DNA of 9,364 nucleotides. Source: JBBQNY01 sp038221545 (GTDB taxonomy: Bacteria; Pseudomonadota; Gammaproteobacteria; Xanthomonadales; Ahniellaceae). Below are positions 1 through 6,249 of this stretch, one piece after another. The stretch covers positions 1 to 9,364 of the forward strand of contig JBBRIE010000110.1 in assembly GCA_038221545.1 (NCBI GenBank), given 5' to 3'. The notes beneath the pieces were generated by a model, which did no database searches, had not been told where the DNA came from, and saw only the letters and a program-made list of their open reading frames with translations. The position numbers were made by a program, and so were the translations under genes. The stretch's first letter is position 1. Each line of letters starts with the position of its first letter.

Positions 1-2
1 CG

Positions 3-773
3 TTCCCGCAGGTCAGTGGGCGAGGTTTCGCCATGCTGGAGACGGCCGGCATCAGCGTGCAATCCGGATTGATGCAAGCCCTCGCGCGGGAACAGAACAG
101 GGGGTTCCTGTCGAGGGTGGAGCGGGGCCGGCCGTGGGTCCGGGTCAAGCTCGCGATGAGCCTCGATGGCCGCACCGCGCTGGCGAACGGCGATTCGCAC
201 TGGATTTCGTCGGCGCCGTCTCGCCGGGACAACCACCGCTGGCGCGCGCGCAGCAGTGCATTGCTGACCGCGAGCGGCACAGTGCTGGCGGACAACCCGA
301 ATCTCACGGTGCGCCTCGGTGACGACACCGATTTCGAGTCCCCGCTGCGCGTGGTCCTCGATCCAGGTCTTGCGATCCCCGAACGCTCGCACTTGCTCGA
401 CCGCTCCGCGCCGACGCTGGTGGTCCACGACGACGACGCGCGAGTCTCGGAACATCTTCGCGCGCAGGATCGCTTCGTGGTGGCAAGCGCGGGCGGTGGG
501 CTGGACCTCGCCGCGGTGCTCGCGATGCTCGCGCAACGAGGCGTCAACGAGGTGCAGACCGAAGCGGGCGCGACCCTGGCCGGCGCGTTGCTCGCGCAGG
601 ACCTGGTCGACGAGGTCCTGCTCTACGTGGCGCCGTTCGTATTGGGCGAGAAGGGCCGGCCGCTGTTTGCCGGCATCGGGCTTTCCTCCCTGACGGACCG
701 GAAGGTTTTCTCGTGGTTCGACCAGCGTCGCGTCGGCGACGACTGGCGCGTCGTGTTGCGGCCTTCGCGATGA
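3..773 (+). CDS. ribD: RibD, 5' partial: 5-amino-6-(5-phosphoribosylamino)uracil reductase domain
   Basis: This is the C-terminal part of the bifunctional riboflavin enzyme RibD, which deaminates and then reduces the pyrimidine intermediate in the cytoplasm using NADPH. The reading frame is open from base 3 to the window edge. The residues before the ATG at base 33 (FPQVSGRGF) match the tail of the deaminase domain (NPQVAGRG in E. coli), so that ATG is internal and the gene is cut by the window start. The zinc-binding deaminase motifs lie outside. The reductase domain is complete: VKLAMSLDGRTA near bases 144-179, DSHWISS near 192, TVLADNPNLTVR near 280-315, EAGATLAGALL near 561-593 and LVDEVLLYVAP just after. 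It ends in TGA overlapping the next gene's ATG (ATGA). Any FMN riboswitch would be upstream of the window. Identification is by recognition of family motifs and is secure. Confidence 0.95.
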   Translation, partial: FPQVSGRGFAMLETAGISVQSGLMQALAREQNRGFLSRVERGRPWVRVKLAMSLDGRTALANGDSHWISSAPSRRDNHRWRARSSALLTASGTVLADNPNLTVRLGDDTDFESPLRVVLDPGLAIPERSHLLDRSAPTLVVHDDDARVSEHLRAQDRFVVASAGGGLDLAAVLAMLAQRGVNEVQTEAGATLAGALLAQDLVDEVLLYVAPFVLGEKGRPLFAGIGLSSLTDRKVFSWFDQRRVGDDWRVVLRPSR

Positions 774-1543
774 CAGCCGCGGGCGCGACGTTTCCCGACC
801 ATTTTTCCGCGCAGGCGTCCCTGTACGCCGCGTGGCGGCCGCACTATCCCGCGGCGTTGTTCGAGGCGATCGCTCTCCATTTGCCGCGGCCGCCGTTGCG
901 TTCGTGGGAACCTGGATGCGGAAGCGGCCAGGCGACGTTCGACCTTGCCGATCGCTTCGGGTCGGTGTTCGCGACCGACCCGAGCACAGCGCAGGTCGAA
1001 GCGCACCCGGCAGGGCGGCGAGCCGATCCTCGGATCACGCTGGCGGTCGAACCCGCCGAAAATTGTTCGCTGCCCGACGGCAGCGTCCAGCTCATCGCCG
1101 TCGGCCAGGCGCTGCACTGGTTCGACCGGCCCGCGTTCTTCGCCGAATGCACGCGCGTGCTCTCACCCGGCGGCGTACTCGCGGCGTGGTGCTACCAGGA
1201 TTTCGTACCGCCCGCCGTCGTCGACACTGGAATCGGCGAATTCCGCGACGCCATCGAGTTGCACTGGCCCGCGCAGCGCCTCGACGTCGATGCGGCCTAC
1301 GCAGGGTACGCGTGGCCGTTCCAGCCGCTGCGGGGTTGCGATTTCGAAATGCATGCGGACTGGACACTGCCGCATCTTCTCGGTTATCTCTCCAGCCTGT
1401 CGGCCACCGCACGCGCGATGCGTGTCGAGGGCTCCGATCCGGTAGCCCGCCATGCGGGCCGACTGGCCGAGGCATGGGGCGACGCGGAGGTTCCGCGGCG
1501 CATCGCATGGCCGGCCAAACTGACCATGTGCAGGAAGGAATGA
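770..1543 (+). CDS. Class I SAM-dependent methyltransferase embedded in the rib operon
   Basis: The 257-residue protein has a Rossmann-type methyltransferase domain. Motif I is EPGCGSG (residues 47-53), an acidic residue expected to bind the SAM ribose ends strand 2 (ATD, Asp70), and a post-motif segment reads QALHWFD (113-119), followed by LSPGG. The N-terminal FSAQASLYAAWRPHYP is typical of the Methyltransf_11-type group that includes trans-aconitate methyltransferase-like proteins. The substrate cannot be read from sequence. I chose the ATG at 770 because it overlaps the ribD stop as ATGA and puts the family's usual N terminus first; an in-frame ATG at 713 would add 19 arginine-rich residues read out of frame from ribD. 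It ends 7 bases before the riboflavin synthase gene, and its last codons contain that gene's ribosome binding site, so it is co-transcribed with flavin genes. My recollection is that a similar gene occupies this slot in other Xanthomonadales rib operons, which suggests a conserved link to flavins or simple hitch-hiking. Confidence 0.88.
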   Translation: MTAAGATFPDHFSAQASLYAAWRPHYPAALFEAIALHLPRPPLRSWEPGCGSGQATFDLADRFGSVFATDPSTAQVEAHPAGRRADPRITLAVEPAENCSLPDGSVQLIAVGQALHWFDRPAFFAECTRVLSPGGVLAAWCYQDFVPPAVVDTGIGEFRDAIELHWPAQRLDVDAAYAGYAWPFQPLRGCDFEMHADWTLPHLLGYLSSLSATARAMRVEGSDPVARHAGRLAEAWGDAEVPRRIAWPAKLTMCRKE

Positions 1544-1550
1544 GAACCCG

Positions 1551-2150
1551 ATGTTCACCGGATTGATCCAGGGTGTGGGCTACATCGTCGCGAGCGAGCG
1601 GCGCAACGGCGACGTGCGTCTGCGCGTCGCCATCGGCACCTTGCCTTTCGCGGACGTCTCGCTCGGGGAGAGCATCGCCGTCAACGGCGTATGCCTTTCG
1701 GTGGTGGCGTTCGATCGCCAGCATTTCGACGCGGACGTTTCGCGCGAGACGCTCGACGTCAGCACACTCGGCCAGCTGCGCGAAGGCGCGGCGATCAACC
1801 TGGAGCGGGCCCTGCGCGCAAGCGACCGCCTCGGTGGCCACTGGCTGCTCGGGCACGTCGACGGCGTCGGCAGCCTGCTGGATCGCGCGCCGGATGCGCG
1901 GGGCGAACGCTGGCGCCTGCGGATGCCGCGGACACTCGCGCGCTTCGTCGCATGCAAGGGATCGATCGCGGTCGACGGCGTGAGCCTTACCGTGAACGAG
2001 ATCGGTGACAACTGGTTCGAAGTCATGCTGGTGCCGCATACCCTGCTGCAGACCACTTTCGGCCAGGTGCCGATCGGCACCGCCCTCAACATCGAGGTCG
2101 ATCTGGTCGCCCGTTACGTCGAGCGGCTGATGACCGCGCCGCGCGAATGA
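1551..2150 (+). CDS. ribE: Riboflavin synthase (alpha subunit type)
   Basis: This enzyme dismutates two molecules of 6,7-dimethyl-8-ribityllumazine into riboflavin and the pyrimidine that RibH reuses. The 199 residues form the expected two tandem lumazine-binding barrels. The N-terminal barrel starts with the hallmark MFTGLI and carries VNGVCLSVV with the conserved Cys48. The C-terminal barrel starts at GGHWLLGHVDG (residues 95-105) and carries VDGVSLTVNEI with Ser145, the counterpart of the E. coli active-site serine. Length is normal (usually about 195-220). The ATG at 1551 is fixed by the MFTG start and by a purine-rich Shine-Dalgarno site, AGGAAGGA at 1532-1539, within the end of the methyltransferase gene. 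The symbol varies: ribE here, ribC in E. coli usage. Family and start are secure. Confidence 0.97.
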   Translation: MFTGLIQGVGYIVASERRNGDVRLRVAIGTLPFADVSLGESIAVNGVCLSVVAFDRQHFDADVSRETLDVSTLGQLREGAAINLERALRASDRLGGHWLLGHVDGVGSLLDRAPDARGERWRLRMPRTLARFVACKGSIAVDGVSLTVNEIGDNWFEVMLVPHTLLQTTFGQVPIGTALNIEVDLVARYVERLMTAPRE

Positions 2151-2179
2151 CGGGTGTGCAACGCGGGCTTCCGCGCTGA
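2147..2179 (+). other. Possible 10-codon coupling mini-ORF between ribE and ribB
   Basis: An ATG at 2147 overlaps the ribE stop as ATGA and opens a 10-codon frame (MTGVQRGLPR). Its TGA stop at 2177-2179 overlaps the ribB start as TGATG. The 28-base gap has no clear Shine-Dalgarno sequence for ribB, so terminating ribosomes could be handed on through this mini-ORF. This is inference from geometry only. Such short frames arise often by chance in GC-rich DNA, and the peptide itself resembles nothing I know. Confidence 0.2.
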
Positions 2180-3324
2180 TGGGCTTCGCAAACGTCCCCC
2201 GATTGCTCGAGGCCATCGCGGCCGGCGGCATGGTGGTGCTCGTGGACGACGAGGATCGCGAGAACGAAGGCGACCTGGTCATGGCAGCCGACTGCGTGCG
2301 GCCCGAGGACATCAACTTCATGGCGCGCGAGGCGCGTGGGCTCATCTGCCTGGCACTGCCCGCGGAGCGTTGCCGTGAACTCCACCTGCCGCCGATGGTT
2401 CGCCGCAATCGCAGCCGCCATGGCACCGCATTCACCGTGTCCATCGAAGCCGCGACCGGAGTCACCACCGGCATTTCCGCGCACGACCGCGCGCATACGA
2501 TCCGCACGGCGGTGGCCGAGGGCGCGCGACCGCGCGACCTGCACCAGCCGGGACATGTGTTTCCGCTTGCGGCGCGTCCGGGCGGTGTGCTGGCGAGGCC
2601 GGGCCACACGGAGGCGGCCGTCGACATGGCCCGGCTCGCGGGCCGCGTGCCGGCCGGCGTGATCGTGGAGATTCTCGGCGAGGATGGCCGCATGGCGCGC
2701 CGGCCGGAACTCGAGCGATTCGCGCAGGCGCGGGGCTTGCTCCTGGGATCGATCGCGGACCTGATCGCACACCGCAGGTCCACGGAAGCACCCGTGGCGC
2801 ACTGTTACAGTGACGGGTCAAGCCCCCGACCCGGAATTCCCGACCGCATGAGCGGCATTGCAGGATTCGAAGCTTCCGTGGAACTCCCGGACGCCGCACG
2901 CTTCGCGGTGGTGGCGGCGCGTTTCAACGGTGCGATCGTCGAGCGGTTGCTCGCGGGTGCCGGCACCGCGTTCGCCAGCCGCGGCGTCGCCGACACGGCG
3001 GTGGAGGTGTTCCACGTGCCCGGCGCGTGGGAGCTGCCACTCGCGGCGGCCCATCTCGCGCGCAGCCAGCGGTTCCACGGCATGGTCGCACTCGGGTGCG
3101 TGGTGCGGGGCGACACCCGGCACTTCGAACACATCGCCGACGGCTGCGCGCAGGGTTTGATGCAGGTCCAGGTCGAGACCGGCGTGCCGATCGGCAATGC
3201 CGTGCTTGCGGTCGAGCGGATCGAGGACGCGGAAACGCGCGCCGCGCCCGGCGAGGGCAACAAGGGCTACCAGGCCACGCTGGCCGCGATCGAGGCGGCG
3301 GCGCTGGTGGCGCGCATCAAGTGA
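2179..3324 (+). CDS. ribBH: RibB-RibH joined frame: DHBP synthase fused to 6,7-dimethyl-8-ribityllumazine synthase
   Basis: One uninterrupted 381-residue frame encodes two consecutive riboflavin enzymes. Residues 1 to about 200 are RibB, which turns ribulose 5-phosphate into 3,4-dihydroxy-2-butanone 4-phosphate (DHBP) plus formate. They contain the acidic loop DDEDRENEGD (23-32), ISAHDR, QPGHVFPL with His126, GHTEAAVD (142-149) and the conserved glutamate of VIVEI (Glu164). Residues 224-381 are a full-length RibH, which condenses DHBP with the RibD-derived pyrimidine. It contains RFN, VPGAWELP, RGDTRHFEH with the catalytic His at 315, and GEGNKG for phosphate binding. The linker of about 24 residues is unrelated to either family. 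The GTP cyclohydrolase II (RibA) domain that usually follows RibB in RibBA proteins is absent, including its zinc cysteines. The ATG at 2179 suits the RibB N terminus, though no Shine-Dalgarno site is visible. The alternative is two genes in one frame, with ribH starting at 2848; I am sure of both domains but not of the fusion. Confidence 0.85.
   Translation: MGFANVPRLLEAIAAGGMVVLVDDEDRENEGDLVMAADCVRPEDINFMAREARGLICLALPAERCRELHLPPMVRRNRSRHGTAFTVSIEAATGVTTGISAHDRAHTIRTAVAEGARPRDLHQPGHVFPLAARPGGVLARPGHTEAAVDMARLAGRVPAGVIVEILGEDGRMARRPELERFAQARGLLLGSIADLIAHRRSTEAPVAHCYSDGSSPRPGIPDRMSGIAGFEASVELPDAARFAVVAARFNGAIVERLLAGAGTAFASRGVADTAVEVFHVPGAWELPLAAAHLARSQRFHGMVALGCVVRGDTRHFEHIADGCAQGLMQVQVETGVPIGNAVLAVERIEDAETRAAPGEGNKGYQATLAAIEAAALVARIK
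2791..2817 (+). repeat. Inverted repeat in the RibB-RibH linker
   Basis: CACTGT-T-ACAGTG (2800-2812) is a perfect 6-base inverted repeat around a single T. Outside it CCCGT (2791-2795) pairs with ACGGG (2813-2817), leaving GGCG unpaired on one side. In RNA the inner part could form CACT/AGTG closing a 5-base loop. It sits in the non-homologous linker about 30 bases before the possible ribH start, and includes a TACAGT resembling a -10 box but without a recognisable -35. It could be a remnant regulatory site of an independent ribH, an mRNA hairpin, or chance. Confidence 0.35.
2848..3324 (+). CDS. ribH: Lumazine synthase (RibH) domain, possibly an independent gene starting at an internal ATG
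   Basis: The ATG at 2848 would give a 158-residue protein starting MSGIAGFE, exactly the normal length of a free-standing RibH (about 150-165), with the catalytic His at position 92 and GEGNKG near the end. Support for separate translation: the 24 codons before it (2776-2847) end in G or C only 16 times, against 30 of 34 at the start of RibB, and the first RibH codons are also AT-ending more often, as is common around initiation sites. A weak GGA lies at 2833-2835. Against it: there is no stop between the domains and no strong Shine-Dalgarno site. This entry is the alternative reading of the second half of the preceding one, not an extra gene. Free RibH normally assembles into pentamers or 60-mers in the cytoplasm. 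Confidence 0.45.
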   Translation: MSGIAGFEASVELPDAARFAVVAARFNGAIVERLLAGAGTAFASRGVADTAVEVFHVPGAWELPLAAAHLARSQRFHGMVALGCVVRGDTRHFEHIADGCAQGLMQVQVETGVPIGNAVLAVERIEDAETRAAPGEGNKGYQATLAAIEAAALVARIK

Positions 3325-3770
3325 AGCCCGTGCGTACCGATGGCGTGGACCCGGCCGCCCGCGGCCGGGCGCGACGCCGTGCACTGCAGGCCATTTACGC
3401 CTGGCAACTTTCCGGCACGCCGATCGACCAGGTCATCGAACAGTTTGCCGACGAACAGCAGATGGAGATCGCCGACGTCGGCTATTTCGAGGCCCTGGTG
3501 CGGGGCGTCGCCGCACAATGCGCCGATCTCGACGGTTCGCTGCAGCCGTGGCTCGACCGCGACATCGCCGCCATCGATCCGATCGAACGCGCGGTGCTCC
3601 GGCTCGGCACCTTCGAACTCCGCCATCGCGCCGACGTGCCGTATAGGGTAATCATCAACGAAGCCGTCGACATCGCGAAGCGCTTCGGCGCGATGCACGG
3701 ACATACGTTTGTCAACGGCGTGCTCGACCGCGTCGCCGCGCACTCGCGCGCCGCGGAGTACCGCCGCTGA
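3321..3770 (+). CDS. nusB: Transcription antitermination factor NusB
   Basis: NusB binds boxA RNA together with ribosomal protein S10 (NusE) and supports antitermination of rRNA operons; it is cytoplasmic. The 149-residue product matches the all-helical family throughout: an arginine-rich ARGRARRRALQAIYAWQL near the N terminus, YFEALVRGV in the middle, DPIERAVLRLGTFEL, then DVPYRVIINEAVDIAKRFG and the signature HTFVNGVLDRVA near the C terminus. No ATG fits the family start. GTG at 3321 overlaps the RibH stop as GTGA and gives VKPVRTDG; a second GTG at 3330 is an almost equally good start. Position immediately after ribH is the standard order in many proteobacteria, and the overlap implies translational coupling to the flavin genes. 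Confidence 0.95.
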   Translation: MKPVRTDGVDPAARGRARRRALQAIYAWQLSGTPIDQVIEQFADEQQMEIADVGYFEALVRGVAAQCADLDGSLQPWLDRDIAAIDPIERAVLRLGTFELRHRADVPYRVIINEAVDIAKRFGAMHGHTFVNGVLDRVAAHSRAAEYRR

Positions 3771-3834
3771 GGCGAGGCGCGCCTGGCGGGGGCGACGACG
3801 CGCCGCGATCGCGCTGGCGGTCGCGCGAGATCGT

Positions 3835-3841
3835 GGAAGGG
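3835..3841 (+). promoter_or_regulatory. Shine-Dalgarno site that fixes the thiL start
   Basis: GGAAGGG lies 5 bases before the GTG at 3847. It supports that GTG over the in-frame ATG at 3709, which would lie inside nusB. The rest of the 76-base nusB-thiL gap is GC-rich and shows no convincing promoter or terminator. Confidence 0.6.
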
Positions 3842-3846
3842 TCGCC

Positions 3847-4809
3847 GTGACCGGCGAGTTCGCACTCATCCATCGCATCGCCCGACTCGCCGCGCGAGCG
3901 CCATCACCCGACGTGGTGCTCGGCATCGGCGACGATGCGGCCGTGCTGCAGCTGCCGCGTGGATCGCAGCTCGTGGCCGCCGTCGACACGCTCGTCGAAG
4001 GCGTGCATTTCCCGATCGGAACGGCCGCCGCCGACGTAGGCTGGAAGGCCGTCGCCGTCAACGTATCGGACCTCGCCGCGATGGGGGCGCGGCCGCGATG
4101 GGCCCTGCTGTCCGTCACCTCGCCGGACCCGCGTGCTGCGCTGGCGCTGGCGCGCGGCGCCATGGCCTGTGCCCGTCGATACGGTGCCACGCTGGTCGGC
4201 GGGGACACCACCCGCGGGCCGGCGGGCGCGAGCGTCACGCTGCTGGGTACGGTGCCGCGGGGACGCGCGGTGACTCGCGCCGGCGCGCGCGCAGGAGACG
4301 ATATCTGGATTGCAGGTGTACTCGGCGACGCAACGGCTGGACTCGCTTGTGCGCAGCGACGCCTGCATCCGTCCGCACGCGATCGCGCCAGTTTCCTGCG
4401 CGCGCTGGACAGGCCCAACCCACCACTCGCGCTGGGACTGGCCCTGCGCGCGGTCGCCAGCGCCATGATCGACGTGTCGGACGGCGTGCTGGCGGACCTT
4501 GGCCATGTTCTGGATGCCTCGTCGCTCGGGGCGACGCTGGGCGCTGGCCCGCTCCCCGCGTCGCGCGCCCTGCTGCGCGCCGTCCCGGACGTGGGCGCAC
4601 GCTTCGCGATGCAGTGCCGCGGCGACGACTACACCTTGCTGTTCACCGCGTCGCCGCGGTATGCGCGTCGCATCGAGACGATCGCGCAACGCGCCGGCCT
4701 GCCGGCAACACGCATCGGTTCCACGCATGCGCTCAGGGGGCTGTGGCGCGAAGGACCCGGCCTCCGGCCGACGCGGCTGGTGGCCGCAGGATTCGACCAC
4801 TTCCGCTGA
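3847..4809 (+). CDS. thiL: Thiamine-monophosphate kinase
   Basis: ThiL phosphorylates thiamine monophosphate with ATP to give the active cofactor thiamine diphosphate. The 320-residue protein has the PurM/ThiL-type layout: GEFALI at the start, GIGDDAAV (residues 26-33) and VDTLVEGVHF (46-55) for Mg/ATP binding, NVSDLAAMGA (72-81), VGGDTTRGP (117-125) and DVSDG (209-213). It ends in the usual FDHF. Starting at GTG 3847 makes the protein begin VTGEFALI, matching the family, and a Shine-Dalgarno site is properly spaced. One oddity: the usual (S/G)GGEDYEL(L) motif reads CRGDDYTLL (257-265), with Asp in place of the conserved Glu and Arg in place of Gly. The neighbour nusB is the standard partner, but pgpA, which often follows thiL, is absent; the next gene is convergent 24 bases downstream, and I see no hairpin terminator between them. 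Confidence 0.95.
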   Translation: MTGEFALIHRIARLAARAPSPDVVLGIGDDAAVLQLPRGSQLVAAVDTLVEGVHFPIGTAAADVGWKAVAVNVSDLAAMGARPRWALLSVTSPDPRAALALARGAMACARRYGATLVGGDTTRGPAGASVTLLGTVPRGRAVTRAGARAGDDIWIAGVLGDATAGLACAQRRLHPSARDRASFLRALDRPNPPLALGLALRAVASAMIDVSDGVLADLGHVLDASSLGATLGAGPLPASRALLRAVPDVGARFAMQCRGDDYTLLFTASPRYARRIETIAQRAGLPATRIGSTHALRGLWREGPGLRPTRLVAAGFDHFR

Positions 4810-4833
4810 CACGCAGCGTTCGCCACGTTGATC

Positions 4834-6249
4834 TCAGTCGGGCAGCAACTTGCCTGGATTGAGGATGCCGCGAGGATCGAACTGGCGCTTGATCGCGCGC
4901 ATGAGCTCGAGCGTGAGCGGGTCGATCGCCCGCGCCATGAAGCCGCGCTTGGCAATGCCGATGCCGTGTTCGCCGGAGAGCGTGCCGCCCAATGCGAGGA
5001 CCACGTCGAACAACTGGTCCAGCGCATGCGTGGCCGCGACCTGCTGCGCCGGGTCGCCATGGGCGGGAAGCAGGTTCACGTGCAGGTTGCCATTGCCGGC
5101 GTGGCCGAACGTGACGATGCGGACGCCGCTCGATGCCGCGATGCGTTCGACGCCCGCGACGAGCGCCGGCAGGTTCGCCACGGGGACCACCACGTCCTCG
5201 TTGATCTTGTCGGGTGATAGCGAACGCAGTGCCGGGGACAGGGCGCGTCGGGCGGACCAGAGCGCCGCGACGGCCGCCGCATCCCCGGCCTCCACCCATT
5301 CGAGCAGACCATCGCCGCGCGCGGCCGTCGCGACCGAATGCACCGCGGCCGCGAGCGAAGCCTGCGGACCATCGACCTCGATCATCAGCATCGCGCCGGC
5401 CTCGGGGATGGCGACTCCCCGTGCACGCAACAGGCGCAAGGCGGCCGCGTCGACGAACTCGAGCGCACACGGCGTCTGCGGCTGCGCCATGATGCGCGCG
5501 ACCGCGTGCGCGCAGGCCTCGACCGAATCGAACAGCGCGCGCAGCGTCACCAGTCCATCGGGCAGCGGGACCAGGCGCAGGGTCGCTTCCGTGATCACTG
5601 CGAGCGTGCCTTCGGAGCCGACCAGGAGCCGCGTCAGGTCGTAGCCGGTCGAGCCCTTCGTGGTCGCGCCACCACACACGATCGGATCGCCCCGCCCGGT
5701 CACGGCGCGCAAGCCCAGCGTGTTGTCGCGCGTCGCTCCATACTTCACCGCGCGCGGCCCGCCGGCGTTGCACGCAAGATTGCCGCCGATCGTGCAATAG
5801 GCCTGGCTGGTGGGGTCGGGCGGCCAAAACATCCCGTGCGCACGTGCGGCGAATTGCAGGTCGCCGTTGAGAACCCCGGGTTCGACCACCGCCACGCGAT
5901 TGTAAGGGTCGATCGAGAGGATGCGGCGCATGCGCTCGCACGACAGCACGACTCCGCCTGCGACCGGCACGGTCGCGCCCGTGGTGTTGGTGCCGCGGCC
6001 GCGTGCTGTCAAGGGCACGCCGAAGTCTGCGCAGAGTGCGACGATGCGCTGCACCTGCGCTGCATCCGAGGGCAGCGCGACGACGTCCGGCATTGCCTGT
6101 CGACGCGAATTGTCGAAGGCGTAGGACAGACGCTCGGCAGGCTCGAACAGGATCGCGTCGGCCGGCATGAACGCGCGCAGCCGGGCGCCGAAGCGCTCCA
6201 TGTCAGGCGCACCGCCCGTGGCTTCGCCGGCAGCCGGTCCTTCAGCCAT
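4834..6249 (-). CDS. FAD-linked oxidase of the GlcD / D-lactate dehydrogenase family
   Basis: This is a flavoprotein dehydrogenase of the VAO/PCMH fold that probably oxidises a D-2-hydroxy acid such as glycolate or D-lactate. The N-terminal FAD domain shows GRGTNTTGA (about residues 84-92 from this start), a glycine-rich VEPGVLNGDL, PPDPTS followed by TIGGNLACNAGG, and VGSEGTLAVITEATL. The C-terminal FAD-oxidase domain has GHAGNGNLH (bases about 5077-5107) and SGEHGIG, whose histidines are expected near the active-site metal, and closes with the family tail DPRGILNPGKLLP. At about 471 residues it is a complete single-subunit member. Start choice: ATG at 6249 overlaps the yraN stop (ATGGCTGA); ATG at 6264 would add 5 residues, and ATG at 6201 (MERFGARL) would begin nearer the conserved core. 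None has a strong Shine-Dalgarno site. It is last in a leftward lpoA-yraN-oxidase unit. The exact substrate is not decided by sequence. Confidence 0.92.
   Translation of the reverse strand: MAEGPAAGEATGGAPDMERFGARLRAFMPADAILFEPAERLSYAFDNSRRQAMPDVVALPSDAAQVQRIVALCADFGVPLTARGRGTNTTGATVPVAGGVVLSCERMRRILSIDPYNRVAVVEPGVLNGDLQFAARAHGMFWPPDPTSQAYCTIGGNLACNAGGPRAVKYGATRDNTLGLRAVTGRGDPIVCGGATTKGSTGYDLTRLLVGSEGTLAVITEATLRLVPLPDGLVTLRALFDSVEACAHAVARIMAQPQTPCALEFVDAAALRLLRARGVAIPEAGAMLMIEVDGPQASLAAAVHSVATAARGDGLLEWVEAGDAAAVAALWSARRALSPALRSLSPDKINEDVVVPVANLPALVAGVERIAASSGVRIVTFGHAGNGNLHVNLLPAHGDPAQQVAATHALDQLFDVVLALGGTLSGEHGIGIAKRGFMARAIDPLTLELMRAIKRQFDPRGILNPGKLLPD

Noticed and set aside
1092..2783. 563-codon open frame on the - strand across the rib genes
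   Set aside because: It is antisense to methyltransferase, riboflavin synthase and RibB, all well supported. Its composition is the arginine/alanine/serine-rich pattern of shadow frames in GC-rich DNA.
3709..3846. Upstream ATG start for thiL inside nusB
   Set aside because: It would add 46 arginine-rich residues not seen in ThiL, whereas GTG 3847 has a well-spaced Shine-Dalgarno site and gives the family N terminus.
3771..3846. Promoter or small RNA in the nusB-thiL gap
   Set aside because: There are only GC-rich self-complementary bits (for example around GCGATCGC), no convincing -10/-35 pair and no terminator.
3267..4466. 399-codon - strand frame opposite nusB and thiL
   Set aside because: NusB and ThiL are certain; the antisense product is low-complexity alanine/arginine/serine.
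4810..4833. Terminator between convergent thiL and the FAD oxidase gene
   Set aside because: In the 24-base gap and its flanks I find no stable hairpin followed by a T tract on either strand.
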